From the NCBI RefSeq assembly GCF_004208535.1, contig NZ_SGIS01000005.1, forward strand, positions 1 to 39,185: a DNA stretch of 39,185 nt, written 5' to 3'. The DNA is from Sphingomonas populi. GTDB taxonomy: Bacteria; Pseudomonadota; Alphaproteobacteria; Sphingomonadales; Sphingomonadaceae. Shown here piece by piece: positions 33,001 through 39,185 of this stretch (positions are counted from its first letter, which is position 1; every line of letters begins with the position of its first letter). The notes beneath the pieces were generated by a model, which saw nothing but the letters and a program-made list of their open reading frames with translations, was not told where the DNA came from and made no database searches. Made by a program: the position numbers and the translations under genes.

Positions 33001-33545
33001 GCCGCGAGGTGGTCGAGGATTACCGCGCGACGCAACTCTCGCTGCGCGCGCATCCGCTCACCTTCCTGCGCGGCGAACTGACCCGGCGCGGGCTTCGGAC
33101 CTGCGGCGATCTCCAGCACATCAAGGACGGCGCGCGCGTCGAGGTGGCGGGGATCATCCTCGTGCGCCAGCGGCCGGGCAGCGCGAAAGGCGTGCTGTTC
33201 ATCACCATCGAGGACGAGACCGGCATCGCCAACGGCATCCTCTGGCCCGATCGGTTCGAGGCGCAGCGCCGCACCGTGATGACCGCGACGATGGTGTCGA
33301 TCGTCGGCCGCGTCCAGAAGGAAGGGCTGGTGATCCACGTCATCGCCGACCGCATCGTCGATCTGACGCCGCTGCTCGGCCAGGTCGGCGAGATCGACCT
33401 GCCCCGCCTCACCATGCCCGGCGACGGCGCCACCCACGGCGGCACGATCGACCCGCGCGACCCGGAGTGGCGGCCGGGCCGCATCGACTGGCACTACCGC
33501 GAGCGGGCGGCGGTGATCCCGGTGAAGAGCCATGACTTTCATTGA
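30087..33545 (+). CDS. dnaE2: Error-prone DNA polymerase DnaE2
   Basis: DnaE2 is the C-family polymerase that extends across lesions in SOS mutagenesis with ImuA and ImuB. The 1152-residue product starts MTYSELQVTTHYSFLRGASS, a PHP domain. It has SVICYVLGITSIDP and PPDIDVDFEHEQRERVI with the catalytic aspartates near residue 385, the GSYGFPESHAASFAKIAYAS segment, and a C-terminal OB-fold (about 1015-1110). The frame is open for 228 codons upstream, but the family start is at 30087. About 60 residues (roughly 800-865), after NASDWDSVL, derive partly from an in-frame palindromic repeat and interrupt the usual link to HPLRLGLRIV. It is longer than the common 1030-1090 residues for that reason. 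Confidence 0.94.
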   Translation: MTYSELQVTTHYSFLRGASSPQQLFEAAALAGMPALGIVDRNSVGGIVRGLVAAEEITAQGTPIRLVPGCRLDLVDGASLLVWPEDRAAWGRLTRLLTLGKGRANAQKGEKGRCFLHWEDVAAHAQGLVAALVPGLADTGDMHQLRWMADIFDRKRGHVCLTQHRRPGEARRLHALADSARRFGLSPIVTGDVLYDVPERRMLQDVVTAIRETCTIDELGFRRERSADRHLKSPEEMARRFRHHRHALAAVEAVVERCTFSPRDLDYQYPDEIVLSGRSPQAALEHLARTALARKFDGNPPRAYTELLEHELGLVGEMGYAPYFLTVNSIMAYARAQRILCQGRGSAANSVICYVLGITSIDPVERKLLFERFINKDRHEPPDIDVDFEHEQRERVIQWIYETYGEQHAALTAVVSRFRSRGSIREVGKALGLPEDMTAGLASQIWGWSSEGVPDAHVEALNLDKTEPRLALALDLATQLIGTPRHLSQHPGGFVLTRDRLDDLVPIEPAAMADRKVIEWEKGDIEELGFMKVDILGLGMLGCMRRCFDLLREHKGLDLDMASGALQTDDPGTYAMIQRADTLGVFQIESRAQMSMLPRMKPKEFYDLVIEVAIVRPGPIQGDMVHPYLKRREGKERVSYPNAALKAVLEKTLGVPLFQEQAMQVAIVGAGFTAAEADQLRRAMATFKMTGGVGKFTEKLVSGMLANGITQAFAERLVKQIEGFGSYGFPESHAASFAKIAYASCWMKHHHPDVFCAALLNAQPMGFYAPAQIVRDARAHGVDVLPPCVNASDWDSVLVEPSEAASPAQARPLQPSLRALSPVAFSRERGNPEPSKTTTCGSMDSAPSRSRENRKDSENAGKDQASVMRHPLRLGLRIVAGLSGAEAGKLLMARAAARFTSVEDLWRRTGISTLALEKLARADAFHALGLDRRQALWAVRGLGAKPLPLFAAADARVSGIEPPVALVPLTAGREVVEDYRATQLSLRAHPLTFLRGELTRRGLRTCGDLQHIKDGARVEVAGIILVRQRPGSAKGVLFITIEDETGIANGILWPDRFEAQRRTVMTATMVSIVGRVQKEGLVIHVIADRIVDLTPLLGQVGEIDLPRLTMPGDGATHGGTIDPRDPEWRPGRIDWHYRERAAVIPVKSHDFH
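32557..32646. repeat. Palindromic insertion inside dnaE2 (family H)
   Basis: Arms 32557-32585 and 32618-32646 are 29-base imperfect inverted copies, containing TTCCCGCG-AA-CGCGGGAA (32561-32578) and CTCGCG-TT-CGCGAG (32627-32640). It is read in frame as SRERGNPEPSKTTTCGSMDS and onward. The arm sequence matches the insertion in imuB at 28498-28579. Confidence 0.85.
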
Positions 33546-33701
33546 GGGGGGCGGAGCCGGTCTGTGCCCTACAACGCGGCGTCGGTGACCGCCCCCACGA
33601 GCTGACATTCCCTGCCCGGTTAGGCCGCCAGGAGTAGGGTACCAGAGGAGTACCGCCCAGCGGGAGTTGGTATTGGCTCTTAACGCGCTACGGTGGCCCG
33701 C

Positions 33702-34505
33702 ATGACTATAGACGTGATAGACGAGCGCGCGCGGGGAGCGATCCTTCGCCTGACACTAGCCGAGCGGGAATGCCTAAAGCGTTGTCTGAACCATCAGACC
33801 GCTAAGCAAATGGCCATCGATCTTGGGATCTCTGTTCACGCTGTGGAGAAGCGGCTGAAGATGGCCCGTGCCAAGCTCGGCCTATCCTCATCTATTGAAG
33901 CTGCAAAGCTGGTGGAGGCGTTAGAGCGGTCTGGTCGGTTGGGACCCGGCCCGTCGGACCTTCCGCTGGGCGACATCAAACATGATGAAGGCGGCTCCGT
34001 TGCCGCCCCGCGCAATGAGACCGTGTGGATCACGCGGCGGCACCTACTCTATGTGGTCTCAGGAGCGATGTTAATGATCATTCTTATCGCAGCAGCCTTG
34101 GTGATGGGGGGGCAGTCACCTGCTGTCATCAAGGGCCAGGCAATTTCGTCAGCACGGGTCCCGTCAGCACAGTCAGCCGCATCCAATTCCGTGCCGACTG
34201 CCGGCACCGAAGCTGCCTTGCGGCGCCTTGTCGCAGGTCTGGCGAGCGGCTCACCCGACTTTGACAAGCTTTCTCCGCCGTTTGCGGAAATCGTTCGCCG
34301 GGATTTGCCCATGACCCATCCCATGTTCAAATCCATGGGCGAGCTTAAGTCGGTCATTTTCCGTGGGCGTAGCTCGATGGGTGACGACGTTTACGATCTG
34401 GTGTTCGCTAACGGCGAAGTAGTGATGTCGGCCTCGCTTGATGCCCAAGGCAGAAATGCCGGCGGCATTCTTGCGCCACCGGGGGCCAAGATTCCAGGTC
34501 TCTGA
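33702..34505 (+). CDS. Membrane-anchored LuxR-type HTH protein
   Basis: The 267-residue protein has an N-terminal LuxR/GerE-type helix-turn-helix (about 12-65: LTLAERECLKRCLNHQTAKQ, then GISVHAVEKRLKMARAKLGL). A linker, a single membrane helix (about 113-136) and a C-terminal domain of about 130 residues follow, the last outside the cytoplasm if the HTH is inside. There is no receiver or autoinducer domain. The layout suggests a one-component membrane-bound regulator sensing an envelope signal; the outer domain (with MGELKSVIFRGRS and DVYDLVFANGEVV) is not a family I can name. ATG 33702 is preferred over a GTG three codons upstream. Base composition is lower in GC than the flanks. Confidence 0.75.
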   Translation: MTIDVIDERARGAILRLTLAERECLKRCLNHQTAKQMAIDLGISVHAVEKRLKMARAKLGLSSSIEAAKLVEALERSGRLGPGPSDLPLGDIKHDEGGSVAAPRNETVWITRRHLLYVVSGAMLMIILIAAALVMGGQSPAVIKGQAISSARVPSAQSAASNSVPTAGTEAALRRLVAGLASGSPDFDKLSPPFAEIVRRDLPMTHPMFKSMGELKSVIFRGRSSMGDDVYDLVFANGEVVMSASLDAQGRNAGGILAPPGAKIPGL

Positions 34506-34804
34506 CTACGGAGACCAACTGCCGAATTGGCAGGGGAATGACTGATTCCCACCAGTTTTCCCCGTTACCGCTGGCAATCGGCGTCGGGTCAAAGCGGCCC
34601 GTCGGCAGTCGCCCAAAAACGGACCTCGTGGTCGAAGTCGTTTCCTCAACGACAGCCATTCGTTTCACGGGGGGGCGTCTCCAGTGATGCACACCGGTAG
34701 GCTGGAGCCGACCGAATTCACCTATCTGTCATGAAGACGTTAGCACACGTCTGCATAGATCGCTTGGGAAATTCGCTGATCGAACGGTGGCGCAGGTGAG
34801 TGAT

Positions 34805-35581
34805 ATGGACGAAACCACCGGTTGGAGTATCACGGGGGAGCGTGGCTCACTTCAGCAGGCGATTATCTTGCCTCTAGGTCTGGGCTTGGCAATTTTTCTG
34901 TTCAGTTCGGTGCCATTTTTGTTCGCCAAGGGTCATGCGCTTCACGACATTTTCCTAGGCGAACCGATCATCATCGCGTCGATCGCGACCACGCTCGGGA
35001 TGCTATTCTTCTTCACACTTAGAGGCGTGCGATCCCGCCTCATTGGTGGCCGATCGCCCAAGATGTTTTTCTTTTTGATGTTCGGAGGGTATTATCTAAT
35101 CGGACTTTTTCTCTTCTTTGGCTATTCCCTTGATAATCACCAGTTGGCCGTCGATCTTGATGCTCATGGCATGATGGCACAGGCACGCTTGGTTCGGACC
35201 TTCGTCGAGGAATGTGGTAAAAACGGCTGCTCAACCGGAATTGAATATGAATTCACCCCTCGCGGCAGCAATCATCTGGCGAGGGGCACGGCCAACGAAG
35301 GAGATCCAAATCGTTATCCCAACCCTGAATATAGTTATGCCGTTTCTACGGGCACCGTACCAATTCTGTATGACCCCGAAAATCCGAGCCGATCCATGGT
35401 TTATTGGAATGGCAATATTCATCGTCAGGCATCGTGGAGATCGGTGATGTTTTCCGTGACCCTTCTCTCTGGGTTTCTGTTGATACCAATGATTGGGATG
35501 GGTATCCCACTTTGGCTCATTATGGGCGCTCTCACCAAATACTATGCGACTGCTCAAGCGACGGGATCGACCCCAAGTTAG
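34805..35581 (+). CDS. DUF3592-like membrane protein
   Basis: The 258-residue product has membrane segments at about 19-41, 54-72, 87-108 and 213-244 (one long or two short helices). A soluble loop (118-202) contains ARLVRTFVEECGKNGCSTG and VPILYDPENPSRS. The phrase V-x-Y-DP-x-NP-x-S in a loop between helices is the hallmark of DUF3592 proteins. Function is unknown. The ATG at 34805 has AGGTGAG just upstream; GTGs at 34787 and 34796 are alternatives. GC content is about 45-55% in hand-counted lines, well below the neighbours, which suggests recent acquisition along with the HTH gene 299 bases upstream. Confidence 0.7.
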   Translation: MDETTGWSITGERGSLQQAIILPLGLGLAIFLFSSVPFLFAKGHALHDIFLGEPIIIASIATTLGMLFFFTLRGVRSRLIGGRSPKMFFFLMFGGYYLIGLFLFFGYSLDNHQLAVDLDAHGMMAQARLVRTFVEECGKNGCSTGIEYEFTPRGSNHLARGTANEGDPNRYPNPEYSYAVSTGTVPILYDPENPSRSMVYWNGNIHRQASWRSVMFSVTLLSGFLLIPMIGMGIPLWLIMGALTKYYATAQATGSTPS

Positions 35582-35888
35582 CGAAGGCAGTATCCTCAAA
35601 CAGTGCATCTGCCGTAAAGCCCGCCCCATAAAGTGGCAGCCGTCGCCATAAGCGCCAGAAAGCCTGTCCGTCCGCTTCCCAACACCTTTCGCCCTTCGAG
35701 CAACACGATCGAACCTGTCCTACAGCCGCCGCTTCCGGCATCCTCCCCGCCACGCTCTTTGACAGTGTTAGCCCCAACCGTAACCGGTCCGCCCTCGCAT
35801 CTCACACAAGGCATGTCCGTAAGGCACATCCAAAAGTGACACACCCCGCACCGTGTCTCCGGTGGATAACCTTAGCAACGTTCCGCCG
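35582..35888. other. 307-base gap with no recognisable gene
   Basis: Frames on both strands are open for up to 82 codons (for example minus 35596-35844), but none has a convincing start, ribosome-binding site or recognisable sequence. No repeat of the local families is present. It may be decayed DNA at the edge of the lower-GC segment. Confidence 0.5.
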
Positions 35889-36203
35889 CTACGACGCCAC
35901 CTTCAGGATCAGCAGCCCCGCCAGTAGCAGTCCCGCGCCGATCAGCCGCCCCGGCGTCGCCGCTTCGCCGAGCAGGGCGATGCCGAGCACGAACGATCCG
36001 AGCGCGCCGATGCCGGTCCAGATCATATAGGCGCTGCCCAGCGGCAGGCTGCGCATCGCATAGCCGAGCAGGCTGAAGCTCGCGATCATCGCGACCAAGG
36101 TCACCACCGATGGCCCAAGCCGCGTGAACCCGGCCGATTGCTTCATGAAATACGCCCAGACGATTTCGAGCAGTCCGGCGATGGTGAGTGCGATCCAGGG
36201 CAT
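35889..36203 (-). CDS. sugE: Small multidrug resistance family exporter (SugE/Gdx type)
   Basis: The 104-residue, four-helix protein belongs to the small multidrug resistance family. MPWIALTIAGLLEIVWAYFM carries the essential glutamate E13, followed by KQSAGFTRL and SLPLGSAYMIWTGIGALGSF, the SMR signature. The W-A-YFMKQS pattern after E13 points to the SugE/Gdx branch, known for exporting guanidinium, rather than the EmrE drug-export branch. The ATG at 36203 with GGAGGG nearby is preferred over a frame reaching further upstream. A hairpin pair with an ACGG tetraloop precedes it and may be a guanidine-II riboswitch, which would agree with guanidinium export. Confidence 0.88.
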   Translation of the reverse strand: MPWIALTIAGLLEIVWAYFMKQSAGFTRLGPSVVTLVAMIASFSLLGYAMRSLPLGSAYMIWTGIGALGSFVLGIALLGEAATPGRLIGAGLLLAGLLILKVAS

Positions 36204-36224
36204 GCGGCCCTCCTGTGTCGAAGG

Positions 36225-36278
36225 CCGGGCCGTCCCGGACAGATACCCCATGTTGGGGCGAGGGCGTGGCCTCGCCCC
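36225..36278 (-). promoter_or_regulatory. Candidate guanidine-II (mini-ykkC) riboswitch
   Basis: Read on the minus strand, a first 9-bp hairpin (GGGGCGAGG-CCACGC-CCTCGCCCC) is followed 16 bases later by CCGGG-ACGG-CCCGG, then the GGAGGG ribosome-binding site of sugE. Two hairpins with ACGR loops just before a guanidinium exporter is the guanidine-II pattern. The second hairpin fits exactly. The first has ACGC in a six-base loop, so it deviates; it could instead be the end of the treA transcript. Confidence 0.4.
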
Positions 36279-36310
36279 GAATCCTTACGCGGCGCCGGTC
36301 ATGCTGGCAA

Positions 36311-37993
36311 TCATTGCGCCTTGCCGTAGCGCGCGATCAGCGCGCGCACCACGCCGTTGGTCCAGCCGAAGCCGTCCTGCAGCGGATATTCGCCGCCGCC
36401 GCCGGGGCGGGCCTGCTCGACATCGTATTTTTCGAGCATCCGCCCGCTCGCGCGATATTCGTGCAGCACGGTGGCGAGGAAGCGCTGCGCGAGTTCGCGT
36501 GCGGCGGTCTCATGGCCGGTGCGGTTCAGCCCCTCGATCGCGATCCATTGGAGCGGCGGCCAGCCGTTGGGCGTGTCCCATTGCTCGCCGGTGCGCGCGA
36601 GCGTGGTGCGCAAGCCGCCCGGCGCGACCAGCGACTCGCCGATCGTCGCCGCGACGAGATCGGCGCGGTCCGACGCGGCGAGGCCGGTGAACAGCGGGAA
36701 GGCGGTCGCGGCGGTGAGGCCACGGCGCAGCGTCTTCTTCGCGATGTCCCAATCGCCGTAGCGGCCGCCCTTGTCGTCCCACAGCCAGGTCTCGACCGCC
36801 TTTTTGCGCGCGGCCGCCAGCGCATCGTATCGCGTCGCGCAGGCCGCATCGGCGGCGGCGCGGCATTGCTCGGCGATCGCGCCTTCCATGCCATAGAGCA
36901 GGCTGTTGAGATCGACCGGCACGACGTTAGTGGTGTCGATCGTCGCCAGCGTCTTGCCATCGGCGAACCAGCGCGAGCTGAAATCCCAGCCGCTCTCCGC
37001 CGCCGCGCGGATGTCGCGGTACAGCGGCCCGGCCTCGCGCTTGGTCCGCGCCTGAAGCGCGACGTCCTCGCGCCACGATTCCTCGCGCGGGCGGTCGGCA
37101 TGGCTGTAATAGCGGTTGAGCACGCTGCCGTCGGGCATCGTCACGACGCGCTCGGGCTGCATCCAGAAATCATGCTCGCGCCGGAGCGCCACCAGCCGCC
37201 GCGCCTCCAGCGCCGGATCGTTCGCGTCGGACAGCGCCAGCATCAGGTACAGCATCGGCGGCTGCGACCGCTCGACATAATAGGTGCGCGTGCCATTCGG
37301 GATGTGCCCGTAGCGCTCGACCAGCGACACGAAATCGTCGAGCATCGATTCGACCAGATCACCATGCCCGTCCGCCTTGAGGCCGAGCATGGTGAAATAG
37401 CTGTCCCAATAATACATTTCGCGGAAGCGCCCACCGGGCACGACATAGCGTTCGGGCAGCGCCAGCGCCGATCCGCCCGACGTTTCCGCAAGCGGCGGGC
37501 GAGTCAGGTGCGGCCAGAGCGCGGCGATGTGATCCTGCACCGGCGGGCGGGCCGGATTGGCGGCGGGGATGGGCGGCGCCATCGGCACCGCGAAGTTGCG
37601 CTGGACGAAGGCGTGGAGCTGGTCGGGCGACTCGGGATGAGTCGCGCACCAGTCGGCTAGGATCGCGGTGCGCGCGCGCAGCGGTGTCGCATCGGCGAAG
37701 CTCTTGCTGTCGGGGAACAGCCGCGCTTGCTGCACTTCGGTGAAGATCGGGCCGTAAAGATCGAGCGGCGTCGGCACCGCGCCCGCGATCGGCGTGGCAG
37801 GCGGGATGCACGACGCGACCTCGGCCACGGCTTCGGCCGGCGGCGCGACATGGTGGCGTGGGCGGCGCGCCTTGCGGTGCTTCGCCGACCTGGACTTGAC
37901 TGTCTTGTGCGTGGCCGCCCGCTGCGGCGCGGCGGCATCCGCAACGGAGCCGCCCACCAGCGCCAGCAGCGCCGCCGCCCAGATCGCCTTCAT
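36311..37993 (-). CDS. treA: Periplasmic trehalase (GH37)
   Basis: Trehalase hydrolyses alpha,alpha-trehalose to two glucose molecules. The 560-residue product has a signal peptide (MKAIWAAALLALVGG, cleavage near ADAAA), a basic His/Arg/Lys-rich spacer, and the GH37 (alpha/alpha)6 barrel. The two family signatures are present: PGGRFREMYYWDSYFTMLGL and QWDTPNGWPPLQW. The LYGPIFTEVQQARLFPDSKS segment is typical of the N-terminal part, and GGGGEYPLQDGFGWTNGVV of the C-terminal active site. The signal peptide supports the periplasmic form. ATG 37993 is preferred over a TTG three codons upstream. It lies 23 bases after the fumarylacetoacetate hydrolase-like gene, probably in one transcript. Confidence 0.95.
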   Translation of the reverse strand: MKAIWAAALLALVGGSVADAAAPQRAATHKTVKSRSAKHRKARRPRHHVAPPAEAVAEVASCIPPATPIAGAVPTPLDLYGPIFTEVQQARLFPDSKSFADATPLRARTAILADWCATHPESPDQLHAFVQRNFAVPMAPPIPAANPARPPVQDHIAALWPHLTRPPLAETSGGSALALPERYVVPGGRFREMYYWDSYFTMLGLKADGHGDLVESMLDDFVSLVERYGHIPNGTRTYYVERSQPPMLYLMLALSDANDPALEARRLVALRREHDFWMQPERVVTMPDGSVLNRYYSHADRPREESWREDVALQARTKREAGPLYRDIRAAAESGWDFSSRWFADGKTLATIDTTNVVPVDLNSLLYGMEGAIAEQCRAAADAACATRYDALAAARKKAVETWLWDDKGGRYGDWDIAKKTLRRGLTAATAFPLFTGLAASDRADLVAATIGESLVAPGGLRTTLARTGEQWDTPNGWPPLQWIAIEGLNRTGHETAARELAQRFLATVLHEYRASGRMLEKYDVEQARPGGGGEYPLQDGFGWTNGVVRALIARYGKAQ

Positions 37994-38016
37994 TGCTCGC
38001 AAACCTGCCCCCTACT

Positions 38017-39021
38017 TCAGCCGCCGACGGTCTGCTCTATCACGCCGAAGATCGGGTGGTGTTTGTCATCTTCCGCCCAGATGCGGATCGTGTCGCCGCG
38101 CTTGAGGAACGGCGTGGTCGCGGCGCCGCCCCGAATCGTCTCGACGCTGCGCTGTTCGGCGATGCAGGCATAGCCGACCCCGCCCTCGGCGATCGGCTTG
38201 CCGGGGCCGCCCTCGGCATCGCGGTTGGAGACGGTGCCCGAGCCGATGATCGTCCCCGCCACTAGCGCGCGCGTCCTGGCGGCGTGCGCGATCAGCGTGC
38301 CGAAATCGAAGGTCATGTCCTCGCCCGCATCGACCCGGCCGAGCGGCGCGCCGTTCAAATCGATGTTGAGCTTGCGGTGCAGCTTGCCATCCCGCCACCA
38401 ATCACCCAGCGAATCGGGGGTGACGAACACCGGCGACAATGCGCTTGCCGGCTTGGACTGGAAGAAGCCGAACCCCTTGGCGAGCTCGCCGGGGATCAGC
38501 GCGCGCAACGACACGTCGTTGGCGAGCCCGACCAGCCGGATGCTCGCGAGCGCTTCGTCGCGGCTCGCGCCGGCGGGCACGTCGCCCGTCACCACCACCA
38601 CCTCGCCCTCGAGATCGCAATCCCAGCTTTCGTCGGCGAGCGGGATCGGATCACGCGCGCCGAGGAAACCGTCCGATCCGCCTTGATACAGCAACGGATC
38701 GTGCCAGAAACTGTCGGGCAGTTCGGCCCCGCGCGCCTGCCGCACGAGTGCGACATGGTTCACATAGGCCGAACCGTCGGCCCATTGATAGGCGCGGGGC
38801 AGGGGGGCGGCGGCGGCATGTTCGTGGAAGCGCCGCATCGGGATCATCTCATGGTCGAGATCGGTGGCGAGGTTCTGGAGATCGGGCAGCAGTCGCTCCC
38901 AATCGTCGAGCGCGGCTTGCAGCGTCGGCACGATGTGGCCGGCATCGGCGCACCAGGCGAGATCGTTGGAGACGACGACGAGGCTGCCGTCGCGGCCCCC
39001 TTTCAGGCTGGCCAGTTTCAT
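38017..39021 (-). CDS. Fumarylacetoacetate hydrolase family protein
   Basis: The 334-residue product starts MKLASLKGGRDGSLVVVSND, the typical beginning of the two-domain bacterial fumarylacetoacetase-like group. It contains the metal-binding DCDLEGEVVVVTGDVP region, QSKPASALSPVFVTPDSLGD, and GTIIGSGTVSNRD. Fumarylacetoacetate hydrolases split fumarylacetoacetate into fumarate and acetoacetate in tyrosine/homogentisate breakdown; related enzymes act on other acylpyruvates. The pterin dehydratase at 12121 belongs to the same broader pathway, but no homogentisate dioxygenase is adjacent, so the exact substrate stays open. AGGAGA lies before the ATG. Confidence 0.9.
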   Translation of the reverse strand: MKLASLKGGRDGSLVVVSNDLAWCADAGHIVPTLQAALDDWERLLPDLQNLATDLDHEMIPMRRFHEHAAAAPLPRAYQWADGSAYVNHVALVRQARGAELPDSFWHDPLLYQGGSDGFLGARDPIPLADESWDCDLEGEVVVVTGDVPAGASRDEALASIRLVGLANDVSLRALIPGELAKGFGFFQSKPASALSPVFVTPDSLGDWWRDGKLHRKLNIDLNGAPLGRVDAGEDMTFDFGTLIAHAARTRALVAGTIIGSGTVSNRDAEGGPGKPIAEGGVGYACIAEQRSVETIRGGAATTPFLKRGDTIRIWAEDDKHHPIFGVIEQTVGG

Positions 39022-39185
39022 GCGCGCTCTCCTGTCTGTTCTCGGGTGGTGAGCATAGCTTTTCGGGCGAGGGTGTCGAGCCGGCTTGGAGCATGTCGTT
39101 TCTCAAACCGTTCGTGGCGGGCGGAGAGGGGGGGCCAGCGCGGGGGGCGCCGCATAGGGCGGGACCCAAGCGTTGGGGGCGTAAG
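39022..39185. other. Right-end segment without a supported gene
   Basis: This is the upstream region of the fumarylacetoacetate hydrolase-like gene. A plus-strand frame beginning MSFLKPFVAGGEGG at 39093 stays open to the window edge, but its GGAG is only one base from the ATG and the reading is Gly/Arg-rich, so it is not called. Confidence 0.4.

Noticed and set aside
34731..34799. A 22-codon frame (MKTLAHVCIDRLGNSLIERW...) ending just before the DUF3592-like gene
   Set aside because: No ribosome-binding site and no recognisable similarity; it could be a leader peptide, but nothing beyond position supports it.
35596..35844. An 82-codon minus-strand frame in the gap before sugE
   Set aside because: It has Cys/Gly-rich, unfamiliar sequence and no ribosome-binding site. 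A competing plus-strand frame of similar length covers the same bases.
39093..39185. A plus-strand frame (MSFLKPFVAGGEGG...) open to the right edge
   Set aside because: Too short to judge, poor ribosome-binding spacing and Gly/Arg-rich reading. The true right-hand neighbour lies outside the window.
1..39185. Search by eye for CRISPR arrays, tRNA or rRNA genes, IS ends with transposase, or phage genes
   Set aside because: No regularly spaced direct repeats, no tRNA-type arms and no transposase, integrase or phage structural signatures were seen; all prominent repeats are inverted palindromes.

Overview
The window looks like chromosomal DNA of a high-GC alphaproteobacterium, most likely a Sphingomonas-like member of the Sphingomonadales. 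This is inferred from four things: the gene order coxB-ctaD-ctaB-ctaG-coxC-DUF983-SURF1-thrC; the imuA-imuB-dnaE2 cassette behind a GAAC-N7-GAAC LexA box; a GGAAC-N17-CGTT promoter of the EcfG general-stress type; and many dispersed palindromic repeats between and inside genes. No rRNA, tRNA, CRISPR array, transposase or phage gene was recognised.

Layout. 38-1454 (minus): pyrE then pdxJ. 1668-8083 (plus): an aa3-type cytochrome c oxidase operon with structural subunits II, I and III, heme O synthase, a 44-residue membrane protein, the CuB-insertion factor CtaG, a DUF983 protein and SURF1, followed by thrC (8287) and an RlmI-like methyltransferase. 10834-12065 (minus): ccmB and ccmA. 12121-13700: a pterin dehydratase, two tiny membrane proteins on the minus strand, and hisN. 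13787-15928 (minus): an AsmA-family protein. 16097-23196 (plus): rpmI-rplT, a LysE-type exporter, pheS-pheT, an aldose epimerase-like protein, a zinc metallopeptidase and a 48-residue stress-type membrane protein. 23278-27134 (minus): bkdA1-bkdA2-bkdB, the E1 and E2 parts of a branched-chain 2-oxoacid dehydrogenase. 27314-33545 (plus): the SOS mutagenesis cassette imuA-imuB-dnaE2, with imuB broken by a one-base frame change. 33702-35581: a lower-GC stretch with a membrane-anchored HTH protein and a DUF3592-like membrane protein. 35889-39021 (minus): fumarylacetoacetate hydrolase-like gene, trehalase, and a SugE/Gdx exporter behind a possible guanidine-II riboswitch.

How the genes work together. 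The cox block encodes an oxidase with much of its heme and copper assembly, and CcmAB supplies part of the cytochrome c maturation exporter. BkdA1/A2/B form one enzyme complex whose E3 is not in the window. ImuA, ImuB and DnaE2 form the LexA-controlled translesion mutasome.

The most unusual theme is the palindromic repeats. They sit between convergent genes, within operons (pyrE/pdxJ, pheS/pheT, bkdA1/bkdA2) and, strikingly, in frame inside three proteins: the BkdB linker, ImuB (two different insertions) and DnaE2. One copy contains a nested, perfectly paired three-way-junction (cloverleaf) element with complementary CCC and GGG loops. All functional statements are from reading the sequence; no database search was possible.
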